Source: Deltaproteobacteria bacterium (GTDB taxonomy: Bacteria > Desulfobacterota_B > Binatia > UBA9968). Taken from it: a stretch of DNA of 5,420 bases. Below, in pieces: positions 1 through 5,390 of the stretch; within the stretch, counting starts at the first letter, position 1, and each line of letters opens with the position of its first letter. Position numbers and translations under genes: made by a program. The notes below the pieces were generated by a model, which made no database searches, was not told the DNA's origin, and was given only the letters and a program-made list of their open reading frames with translations. The stretch lies in the NCBI GenBank assembly GCA_030620935.1, contig JAUXIP010000174.1, forward strand, positions 1-5,420, given 5' to 3'.

Positions 1-660
1 AGCCAGAAACTCCTTCGGTTTGATCTTCTTGAAGAGAACCGGAAACAGATCAAGGAGATCCTTGGCGAATGCGGGAACGGTTTCGCCTTGAACACAATTC
101 CCGATTCTTTTCCCAAGTTAATAGAGCTTTTGCGGGAAAAAGGCCTGTTGGAAGATGAGACCGAGCCCAAGGGAGTGATCGAAGAACCCTATGATATTAC
201 TTTGGATGGATTGGTTTTTCCGGCCCCTCGCAGCGCCCAGCTCCAAGCTTTGGCCCGAGGCGAATCCGGAGGAATGCTGGCTTTGGCTTACAGCTCAATG
301 AGTTCATCGGTTTCTCATCCTATATTGGCAGAGGTGCGTGTGGGTTACTGCCCGGTTAAGGTCACGCATCCCACCCTCAAGGAGACGATGACCATAGGAG
401 AAGTTTTGCTGACAGAGTGCGACGTGTTGGATACCTACGTTCGTGCCGTCGCACAACCTCAAGCGGCAAAGTTGAAGCTTGGCTATGGGCTCTGCTTCGG
501 CCAAAATGAGATCAAAGCGATTGCTATGTCCGTTCTAGATCTTATGCTTCGGACCGGAAAATCACCGTATCCGACGTCGGACCAAGAGTTCGTCTTGAAA
601 AACGTAGAAGGGACTGAATCGGCAGGTTTCATTCAGCATCTCAAGCTGCCGCATTACTAA
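1..660 (+). CDS. phnI: PhnI, C-P lyase core subunit (5' end cut off by the window)
   Basis: The reading frame is open from the first base, so this is the last 219 residues of a protein that is about 354 residues in E. coli; roughly 135 N-terminal residues lie outside. PhnI is part of the PhnGHIJ core. With PhnG, PhnH and PhnL it displaces adenine from ATP and attaches the phosphonate to C1' of ribose. Recognisable family blocks, numbered in the visible fragment, are the PAPRSAQLQAL and GGMLALAYSS stretch (about 75-99), GEVLLTEC (about 133-140), LGYGLCFGQNEIKAIAM (about 160-176), and the end GFIQHLKLPHY. His213 and His218 in that end correspond to E. coli PhnI His328 and His333, which bind zinc near the PhnJ active site. 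The protein stops one residue after the second His, so the roughly 20-residue E. coli tail is absent. A start at TTG 88 is unlikely because homologous sequence continues upstream. Confidence 0.95.
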   Translation, partial: SQKLLRFDLLEENRKQIKEILGECGNGFALNTIPDSFPKLIELLREKGLLEDETEPKGVIEEPYDITLDGLVFPAPRSAQLQALARGESGGMLALAYSSMSSSVSHPILAEVRVGYCPVKVTHPTLKETMTIGEVLLTECDVLDTYVRAVAQPQAAKLKLGYGLCFGQNEIKAIAMSVLDLMLRTGKSPYPTSDQEFVLKNVEGTESAGFIQHLKLPHY

Positions 661-672
661 CAGGGGAGAAAA
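661..672 (+). promoter_or_regulatory. Ribosome binding site of phnG
   Basis: The 12-nt gap between the phnI stop and the phnG ATG contains AGGGGAG (662-668), four bases before the start. It supports ATG 673 as the start and leaves no room for a promoter, so phnG is translated from the phnI transcript. Confidence 0.75.
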
Positions 673-1095
673 ATGGACCGCAGAAATCGATTGGAGATTC
701 TAGCTCAAGCCGACGCTGCCGTTCTCTTGTTGCTCGCCGAGGAAATCCTGGCAACTTCTGAAGCAGAAGTCATCAAACAACCGGAGACCTCCCTGTTGAT
801 GGCCCGGGCTAACGATTCGGTCACGGGATCTCCCTTTAACCTAGGTGAAATCCTGGTCACCGAATCGGAGGTTCGCCTTGGGAACCATATCGGTTATAGC
901 CTGATTATGGGTGAGGAATCCGAGCGAGCCTTGGCGGCGGCCGTGATTGATGCGGCATTGGAGGGGGGTCACGCTTCGACCTCTTCCATAGAGGAAAAGC
1001 TTGGGCAAGAAGAGAGTCGCCTAAAAATGGAGAAGGAAAAGGAATTTGGACTCGTGGCGCAAACCCGTGTTGATTTTGAAATCGTGAGAGATTGA
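673..1095 (+). CDS. phnG: PhnG, C-P lyase core subunit
   Basis: This 140-residue protein fits the PhnG family (150 residues in E. coli). PhnG is a small subunit of the PhnGHIJ core and is needed with PhnH, PhnI and PhnL to make alpha-D-ribose-1-methylphosphonate-5-triphosphate from ATP and methylphosphonate. Family blocks are EVIKQPETSLLMARA (about 32-46; E. coli has EVIRAAETGLVQIQAR), the central GEILVTESEVRL and GYSLIMGEESERALAAAVIDA (about 58-94), and the C-terminal TRVDFEIVRD (131-140; E. coli SRVDFFTMVRG). A Glu/Lys-rich stretch at about 107-124 precedes the C-terminal block and may form a helix. The start has a strong ribosome binding site. The gene sits after phnI rather than before phnH at the head of the operon, which is not the common order. 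The call rests on end-to-end motif agreement. Confidence 0.95.
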   Translation: MDRRNRLEILAQADAAVLLLLAEEILATSEAEVIKQPETSLLMARANDSVTGSPFNLGEILVTESEVRLGNHIGYSLIMGEESERALAAAVIDAALEGGHASTSSIEEKLGQEESRLKMEKEKEFGLVAQTRVDFEIVRD

Positions 1096-1096
1096 C

Positions 1097-1765
1097 ATGG
1101 AAATTTTCCGTGATACCGTTTTTTCCGTAGTTTATGACAGCCAGAAAATATCCCGTGTACTGCTCGATTCCTTAGCAAGGCCGGGAAAAGTTCTTGAACT
1201 CCCCCGACTCAATCTCACGGTTCCCCAGGGAGCGAATCCTTACATTATTGCGATCCTCCGCACCCTATTGGATCAACAGGTCTCCTTCTCTGTGCTTGCG
1301 GATAGGGGCCCGCTACGCGAGGCGATTCAGGAATACCTGACGCTTAATACGGGAAGCTTCGTAGGCGGCGTAGCCGACGCTGACTTTGTTTACTCTGTGG
1401 ATGGAGATACCCACGGGCAGGTTTTGAATCTTAAGCGCGGCCGAACTGAATTTCCTGAAGAGAGCGCCACCATCATCTATAGCGTGGAGAGCGTGGGTTG
1501 TCCTGAATACCCGGCGGATCAAGATACACAACTATCCTCAATACGCCGGTTGAGCCTAAGGGGGCCGGGAATTTCTGAGAAGCGCAGAGTGTGGCTTCGC
1601 GGCCTTGGGTTGGGAGAGATCATAGACCTGACGAAAACTCGGGCACTCCTTCCTCTCGGCGTGGATGCCATATTTGCCGACCCGGCAGGAAGGATCATCG
1701 GGTTGCCTCGTACTACGCACATCGAAGTCTTAAATGGTGAAGAGTCCGACGATGGAGAAGATTAG
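1097..1765 (+). CDS. phnH: PhnH, C-P lyase core subunit
   Basis: This 222-residue protein belongs to the PhnH family (194 residues in E. coli), part of the PhnGHIJ core that forms the ribose-phosphonate intermediate. Supporting blocks are the N-terminal SRVLLDSLARPGKVLEL (about 19-35; E. coli FRRLLKAMSEPGVIVAL), RRLSLRGPGI (150-159; E. coli MLRLTGAGI), PLGVDAIF (186-193; E. coli PLGIDLIL), and GLPRTTHIEV (202-211; E. coli AIPRTTHVEV). After that conserved end comes an acidic tail, NGEESDDGED, not present in E. coli. Its last codons are the region that overlaps phnJ and contains the phnJ ribosome binding site, which may explain its composition. The start lies one base after the phnG stop, with GAGAG (1086-1090) six bases upstream, so translation is probably coupled to phnG. 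Confidence 0.95.
   Translation: MEIFRDTVFSVVYDSQKISRVLLDSLARPGKVLELPRLNLTVPQGANPYIIAILRTLLDQQVSFSVLADRGPLREAIQEYLTLNTGSFVGGVADADFVYSVDGDTHGQVLNLKRGRTEFPEESATIIYSVESVGCPEYPADQDTQLSSIRRLSLRGPGISEKRRVWLRGLGLGEIIDLTKTRALLPLGVDAIFADPAGRIIGLPRTTHIEVLNGEESDDGED
1737..1744 (+). promoter_or_regulatory. Ribosome binding site that decides the phnJ start
   Basis: GGTGAAGA lies inside the last codons of phnH, seven bases before ATG 1752. It favours ATG 1752 over the in-frame ATG at 1734, which has no purine-rich site at a suitable distance and would enlarge the overlap with phnH from 14 to 32 nt. Confidence 0.55.
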
Positions 1766-2645
1766 GCTTAAAGAATTGCTGGAAAACGAAGAGGAGCACA
1801 AACACCGAGGTTACAACTACGCCTTTTTGGATGAGGACACCAAACGAGAGATACGTAGGAGACTTTTAAAGGCGGTAGCCATCCCGGGGCACCAGGTCCT
1901 GTTCGGTTCACGCGAGATGCCACTGGCACGAGGATGGGGAACCGGCGGGGTCCAGATTACTCTCTCGCTCATCGGTCCAGGGGATACTCTCAAGGTCATC
2001 GAGGAGGGATACGACGACGGTGTAAATGCCGTTAATATCAAACGGCTGATCCAGCAGACCACAGGCACCGAGATCACCACCGACACCCGTAAGGCGACCA
2101 TCATCCAGACCCGCCATCGCATCCCGGAAGAAAAAATGACGGCGTCACAGATCCTGGTTTTGCAAGTGCCGAAACCGGATCCTTTGAGGTTGGTCGAGTT
2201 TAGCCAAGCCAGGAGTCGTCTGATGCACGCAGAGAGGGACTATCACCGGCTTTGGGTTCATCTATATGAAGAGATCAGAAAACGTGGGGGAAAGGCCCCG
2301 CCGGGCATTCGCCGCCCGGTTCTCGTCAACAAGCGATATATCATGGACCCGAGTCCCATCCCTGCGTGGGACATTTTAAAACTTTCACAGTCGGAAACTC
2401 TCTTTCTCTTTGGCGCAGGGCGGGAAAAACGCATTTACGCGGTGCCGCCGCACACTGAGGTGGAACCGGTAGAATTCGAAGATGTCCGGTTCACAGTCGA
2501 AGACTTTAATGGGAAGCGTTGCGCCAAATGCGGCAGCACGGAGTCCTATCTCAACGAGCTATTTGGAGAAGACGGAGAGCCGGTGTTGACATGCTCCGAC
2601 ACGAGCTTTTGCCTTAAGCGACAGAGGGGAGGGAGGATAGATTGA
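1752..2645 (+). CDS. phnJ: PhnJ, radical SAM C-P lyase (catalytic subunit)
   Basis: PhnJ cleaves the C-P bond of alpha-D-ribose-1-alkylphosphonate-5-phosphate with a [4Fe-4S] cluster and S-adenosylmethionine, giving the cyclic ribose phosphate and the alkane. The product from ATG 1752 is 297 residues (281 in E. coli). Key residues are present: Gly46 in KAVAIPG matches E. coli Gly32, where the glycyl radical is proposed, and Cys257, Cys260, Cys281 and Cys287 match Cys241, 244, 266 and 272. The first three ligate the cluster and the last is the proposed thiyl radical. Other strong blocks are REMPLARGWGTGG, TLIQTRHRIPE-like (about 116-126), RYIMDPSPIP (about 195-204) and LFGAGREKRIYAVPP (about 219-233). 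The loop between the second and third Cys is one residue shorter than in E. coli, and about 14 charged residues extend the N terminus. It overlaps phnH by 14 nt and phnK by 4 nt. Everything seen predicts an active enzyme. Confidence 0.97.
   Translation: MEKIRLKELLENEEEHKHRGYNYAFLDEDTKREIRRRLLKAVAIPGHQVLFGSREMPLARGWGTGGVQITLSLIGPGDTLKVIEEGYDDGVNAVNIKRLIQQTTGTEITTDTRKATIIQTRHRIPEEKMTASQILVLQVPKPDPLRLVEFSQARSRLMHAERDYHRLWVHLYEEIRKRGGKAPPGIRRPVLVNKRYIMDPSPIPAWDILKLSQSETLFLFGAGREKRIYAVPPHTEVEPVEFEDVRFTVEDFNGKRCAKCGSTESYLNELFGEDGEPVLTCSDTSFCLKRQRGGRID
2626..2637 (+). promoter_or_regulatory. Ribosome binding site supporting the TTG start of phnK
   Basis: A long purine run ending in GGGAGGA (2631-2637) lies four bases before TTG 2642, inside the end of phnJ. 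The next in-frame ATG candidates fall well inside the conserved ATPase fold, so the TTG that overlaps the phnJ stop (TTGA, 2642-2645) is the best start. Confidence 0.7.
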
Positions 2646-3475
2646 CCTGGCACTTTCGAGTCTCCGACCTGTCGGTGATCTATGGCAAGAGCTGTGGAAA
2701 CTGCCGAGTTTATACCGGGCCAAAGAAGCGGACCAACCGCTGCCCCGCCTGCCACTCCGTAGTAGCCTGTACTGACGTCTCTTTCGAACTCCACCCCGGT
2801 GAGGTTTTGGGAATCGTGGGTGAAAGTGGATCAGGAAAAACTACGCTCTTGCGATCCCTTTATTTGGAAGCGCCCTTCACGTCGGGTGAGGTTTACCTGC
2901 AGCCTTATCAAGATGGCCGCGCTAACATCTTCCAAGCGGATGGACCGGCGCGGCGCCTCCTCCAGACGCAGCTTATGGGTATGGTCTACCAGAACCCGAG
3001 GGAAGGATTGGACTTTACTATCTCCTCGGGGGGCAACATCGCCGAGAAGCTCATTGCGGCAGATTGGCGCAACGTGGATCAGATCCGCAATCGTGCCCAA
3101 CAGATTTTAGAGCGGATCGAGGTGCCTTTGGACCGCATGGACGAGTTCCCCGAGACCTTGAGCGGAGGGATGCAGCAGCGCGTTCAAATCGCGAAAACCA
3201 TCGCCAATAACCCCCAGCTCCTCCTGCTCGACGAAATCAGTACGGGCCTGGATCTGTCCGTCCAGGCTCGCGTCCTGGATATGGTCAAAGATGTGGTACG
3301 AGATTTGAAACTGGCGACCATCGTTGTCTCCCATGACCTTCGCGTCGTCCAGCTTTTGGCGGTGCGGACGATGGTTATGTACTACGGTCAAATTATTGAA
3401 GCGGGATTAACGGACCAGGTCATGGAAGATCCACAAGAGGAGTATACTCAGCTGCTAGTGAGTTCTATGTTGTAG
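2642..3475 (+). CDS. phnK: PhnK, C-P lyase ABC-type ATPase with a Cys4 insert
   Basis: PhnK is a soluble ABC ATPase without a membrane domain; in E. coli it docks on PhnJ in the C-P lyase core and is needed for phosphonate use in vivo. The 277-residue product (252 in E. coli) has a full motif set: Walker A GESGSGKT (60-67), Q-loop Gln117 in VYQNP, signature LSGGMQQ (173-179), Walker B LLLLDE (193-198) with catalytic Glu198, and switch His231. The PhnK-typical GGNIAEKL (130-137) and C-terminal YTQLLVSSML (268-277; E. coli YTQLLVSSVL) distinguish it from oligopeptide-transporter ATPases. The odd part is a roughly 25-residue insert right after A-loop Tyr14, holding Cys18-x2-Cys21 and Cys34-x2-Cys37, with Cys43 beyond it; the E. 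coli protein lacks it. It looks like a small zinc-ribbon or metal-binding knuckle. Translation starts at TTG, overlapping the phnJ stop. Confidence 0.95.
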   Translation: MTWHFRVSDLSVIYGKSCGNCRVYTGPKKRTNRCPACHSVVACTDVSFELHPGEVLGIVGESGSGKTTLLRSLYLEAPFTSGEVYLQPYQDGRANIFQADGPARRLLQTQLMGMVYQNPREGLDFTISSGGNIAEKLIAADWRNVDQIRNRAQQILERIEVPLDRMDEFPETLSGGMQQRVQIAKTIANNPQLLLLDEISTGLDLSVQARVLDMVKDVVRDLKLATIVVSHDLRVVQLLAVRTMVMYYGQIIEAGLTDQVMEDPQEEYTQLLVSSML

Positions 3476-3505
3476 ACAGCCGTGCGAAACCGGGAATGGT
3501 TGTAA

Positions 3506-4267
3506 ATGATGTATCTGGAAGTTAAAGGGCTTGCTAAACTGTTTACCCTGCATCTGCTTGGAGACAAAAGGATCACCGGATTCAGCAACGTCAGCTTTGG
3601 GCTAAAGCACGGTGAATTCCTCGGGGTTATGGGTCCTATTGGAACGGGAAAATCCTCCCTTATGAAGTGCCTCTACAGGACCTATCTCCCCACTGACGGA
3701 GAAATCTCATTGCAGTCGGACGGGAGGATCATCGATGTAGCGAAGGCGCCGGAACATCAGATCATAGAGCTCCGCAAGCGGGAAATTGGGTTTGTATCCC
3801 AGTCTTTCCGTAAGATTCCGCGGGTCAGCACGCTCGACGTAGTCGCGGAACCATTACTTGAGCAAGGTCTAGAGCCGGCTCAGGCAAGGGAAAGATCGAA
3901 GGCAATGCTGGCGCGGCTGCTTATCCCTGAGGAGATGTGGGACACTTATCCTGCCAATCTCGGGATCGGTGAAGGGCAGAAGGTGAACTTTGCGCGGACG
4001 TTGGTTTACGGCCCCCGCCTGCTCATCCTGGACGATCCCATCTCGCTTCTCGATTCGGAAACCCTGGAGATCATTGTCGAGATGTTCCGTGAGCTGAAAA
4101 GCCAGGGAGTCACCATCATTGGCGCTTTTCAAGAAACCGACATTAACCGGGAGTTGGCCGACAAGATCCTCCTTCTAGAGAAGAATCGAGTCGCAGCATT
4201 CGGTGAAGCGACAGAGATCCTTCCCCTCGTGCGAGGGGGGAGGACGCGATACGGAAAGACCGCGTAG
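3506..4267 (+). CDS. phnL: PhnL, C-P lyase ABC-type ATPase with degenerate catalytic motifs
   Basis: In E. coli, PhnL is the second soluble ABC ATPase of the C-P lyase, binding on top of PhnK and taking part in phosphonate loading with PhnGHI. The 253-residue product (226 in E. coli) is identified by its LFTLH start, CLYRTYLPTDGEI (E. coli SLYANYLPDEGQI), VSQSFRKIPRVSTLDVV (about 97-113; E. coli VSQFLRVIPRISALEVV) and the spacing of motifs. Walker A GPIGTGKS (43-50) and Q-loop Gln99 are intact. Three hydrolysis motifs are not: the signature reads LGIGEGQ (152-158) where E. coli has FSGGEQQ, the Walker B end is LLILDDP with Asp177 in place of the catalytic Glu, and the switch histidine is Gln209 (GAFQET against GIFHDE). 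It may bind ATP yet hydrolyse it poorly. An in-frame TAA (3503-3505) directly precedes ATG 3506, so no longer start is possible; ATG 3509 is an alternative. The ribosome binding site is weak. Confidence 0.93.
   Translation: MMYLEVKGLAKLFTLHLLGDKRITGFSNVSFGLKHGEFLGVMGPIGTGKSSLMKCLYRTYLPTDGEISLQSDGRIIDVAKAPEHQIIELRKREIGFVSQSFRKIPRVSTLDVVAEPLLEQGLEPAQARERSKAMLARLLIPEEMWDTYPANLGIGEGQKVNFARTLVYGPRLLILDDPISLLDSETLEIIVEMFRELKSQGVTIIGAFQETDINRELADKILLLEKNRVAAFGEATEILPLVRGGRTRYGKTA
4223..4238 (+). repeat. Perfect 7-bp inverted repeat near the end of phnL
   Basis: CCCCTCG and CGAGGGG are separated by two bases, which would make a GC-rich RNA hairpin with a tight loop, 29 nt before the end of phnL. No T run follows, so it is not a standard intrinsic terminator. 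It could be chance in a Pro-Leu-Val-Arg-Gly-Gly coding stretch. Confidence 0.35.
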
Positions 4268-4364
4268 CACCCTTAATCCGGGGAGCGTCGGCAAGCCTAA
4301 GGAATTTGTTGGGTCCGGCAGGCTGCTATGTTGAACTGACCGGAGAGATGGGGAGGATTCAATC
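4268..4364 (+). other. Longest intergenic gap in the window (97 nt), with the phnM-like ribosome binding site
   Basis: This spacer separates phnL from the phnM-like gene. It ends with GGGGAGG (4350-4356), eight bases before GTG 4365, a good ribosome binding site. I see no convincing sigma-70 promoter, terminator hairpin or operator in it. A nine-codon frame starting at ATG 4348 overlaps the GTG start in another frame and is probably meaningless. Confidence 0.6.
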
Positions 4365-5375
4365 GTGGGCGAGTTGATTATCACAGGAGGAAATGTCGTT
4401 ACGCCACAAGGAGTTCTGGCTAACGGCGCGATTACCGTCAAAGACGGCATCATTCAGAGTATAGACGAGAGCGCCGGCGCCGCGCATATACCCGGGACGG
4501 ACGACCGCGTGATCGACGCGCAGGATCTATATGTTCTCCCCGGTCTGATCTCCCTCCAATGTTCCTTTCTGGATAAGGAGATCTTTCCCCGTACCGGGGT
4601 GGAGTTTCCCATCGAGAGGGCCCTCATCCAAGCGGATAAGGTCATGGCATCAAGCGGTATCGTGGAGGCCTATCACACTGTCAGGATAAGCGAGTCCGCC
4701 GGCTTAAGCCTGAAGGGGGCAGGGGCAATGAATAGCTCCCAAAACAAAGCCGGCCTTTTCTGTGCCCATCGCCTCCACCTGATCGCGGACGAAACAACTC
4801 TCCCCATGACTCGGACTTTTCATCATTCGGGACATATCCTGTCCCTCTTGCCTTCCCACGGGAAGGTTGACGGTAAGGCCCTGGAAGCCTCGTTCTATAG
4901 TGTTCGAAAGTCACAGTCTGAGCTTGGCGCCAAAGATCCTTCGGCTTCGGCAATTCCCGAGTTCAGTGCTGTTTTTGAGCCGATAGGCGCCCTGTCGTTC
5001 CAGGAGGCAAAATCCTCAGGAGCACTCGTGGTTGCTAAAGTTCCCTACTTGGTGGCCTCGTCACCCGACTCACTGGCTCGGGATGCATTTAGAGAAGGGT
5101 TGATTGACATCTGCGTGGCCGACTGTTACGCCCCCTCGCTGCTATACGCAGCGTTTCTTCTTGATCGTCTGGGCATGATGCCGCTTTACATGGCCGTGAA
5201 CTTGGCGAGTCTGGCACCGGCCCGAGCTCTAGGAATTGCAAGGTCGGAAGGGTCTCTCGAAGTGAGTAAGACCGCGAACCTATGCATGGTAAGTCTTTGG
5301 GAAGGAATCCCGCGAGTCGTTAAGACCCTCATTAGGGGAAAGGTAGTCTTCTCGACCGAGAGGGAACCTTCGTAG
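4365..5375 (+). CDS. PhnM-like amidohydrolase-fold protein lacking most metal-binding motifs
   Basis: Authentic PhnM is a metal-dependent amidohydrolase-fold enzyme (378 residues in E. coli) that removes pyrophosphate from alpha-D-ribose-1-methylphosphonate-5-triphosphate. This 336-residue protein is related: it has the N-terminal IITGGNVVTP strand, VLPGLISL (57-64), LDK (69-71), AHRLHL (134-139), YAPSLLYAAF (255-264), the LASLAPARALGI helix (280-291) and the C-terminal RGKVVFS, matching the PhnM layout. The active-site motifs are mostly gone. The E. coli HTD reads Gln65-Cys-Ser67, MDHSPGQ reads LPSHGKV (162-168), and the central segment carrying ASHDD is shortened by about 40 residues without an equivalent. 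His135, His138 and Asp253 remain. No frameshift or internal stop is seen, and a good ribosome binding site supports GTG 4365, so it is probably expressed but may be non-catalytic, or act on something else. I leave the symbol empty because function as PhnM is doubtful. Confidence 0.8.
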   Translation: MGELIITGGNVVTPQGVLANGAITVKDGIIQSIDESAGAAHIPGTDDRVIDAQDLYVLPGLISLQCSFLDKEIFPRTGVEFPIERALIQADKVMASSGIVEAYHTVRISESAGLSLKGAGAMNSSQNKAGLFCAHRLHLIADETTLPMTRTFHHSGHILSLLPSHGKVDGKALEASFYSVRKSQSELGAKDPSASAIPEFSAVFEPIGALSFQEAKSSGALVVAKVPYLVASSPDSLARDAFREGLIDICVADCYAPSLLYAAFLLDRLGMMPLYMAVNLASLAPARALGIARSEGSLEVSKTANLCMVSLWEGIPRVVKTLIRGKVVFSTEREPS

Positions 5376-5378
5376 ATC

Positions 5379-5387
5379 AAGGAGAGG
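5379..5387 (+). promoter_or_regulatory. Strong ribosome binding site for the gene starting at 5391
   Basis: AAGGAGAGG, with AAGGAG ending six bases before ATG 5391, is the best Shine-Dalgarno match in the window. With a 15-nt intergenic distance it shows that another operon gene starts here. Confidence 0.75.
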
Positions 5388-5390
5388 CCC

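Noticed and set aside
2301..2319. Inverted repeat CCGGGC / GCCCGG with a 7-nt loop inside phnJ
   Set aside because: It lies in the middle of a conserved coding gene, has no T tract, and a 6-bp repeat is expected by chance in sequence of this GC content.
2642..3475. PhnK read as an oligopeptide or nickel transporter ATPase (OppD/DppF type)
   Set aside because: The C-terminal YTQLLVSSML, the GGNIAEKL block and the position between phnJ and phnL fit PhnK better, and no permease gene is nearby.
4306..4332. Possible promoter TTGTTG - 15 nt - TATGTT upstream of the phnM-like gene
   Set aside because: Only three of six and four of six consensus matches with a short spacer; such matches are frequent by chance.
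4348..4377. Nine-codon frame (MGRIQSWAS) overlapping the GTG start of the phnM-like gene, considered as a leader peptide
   Set aside because: No well-spaced ribosome binding site of its own, and its first bases are part of the binding site of the phnM-like gene.
4851..4866. Perfect inverted repeat CCTTCCC / GGGAAGG with a 2-nt loop inside the phnM-like gene
   Set aside because: Internal to the coding sequence and without further structure; one or two such 7-bp repeats are expected by chance in 5 kb.
4681..4953. Minus-strand and alternative-frame reading frames of 60-100 codons throughout the window, such as this one
   Set aside because: They lie opposite conserved phn genes, show no recognisable motifs, and have low-complexity Arg/Ser/Pro-rich composition typical of shadow frames.
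4365..5375. Phn-like amidohydrolase treated as a decaying pseudogene
   Set aside because: No internal stop or frameshift is seen, the ribosome binding site is good, and conserved fold segments are retained at both ends.
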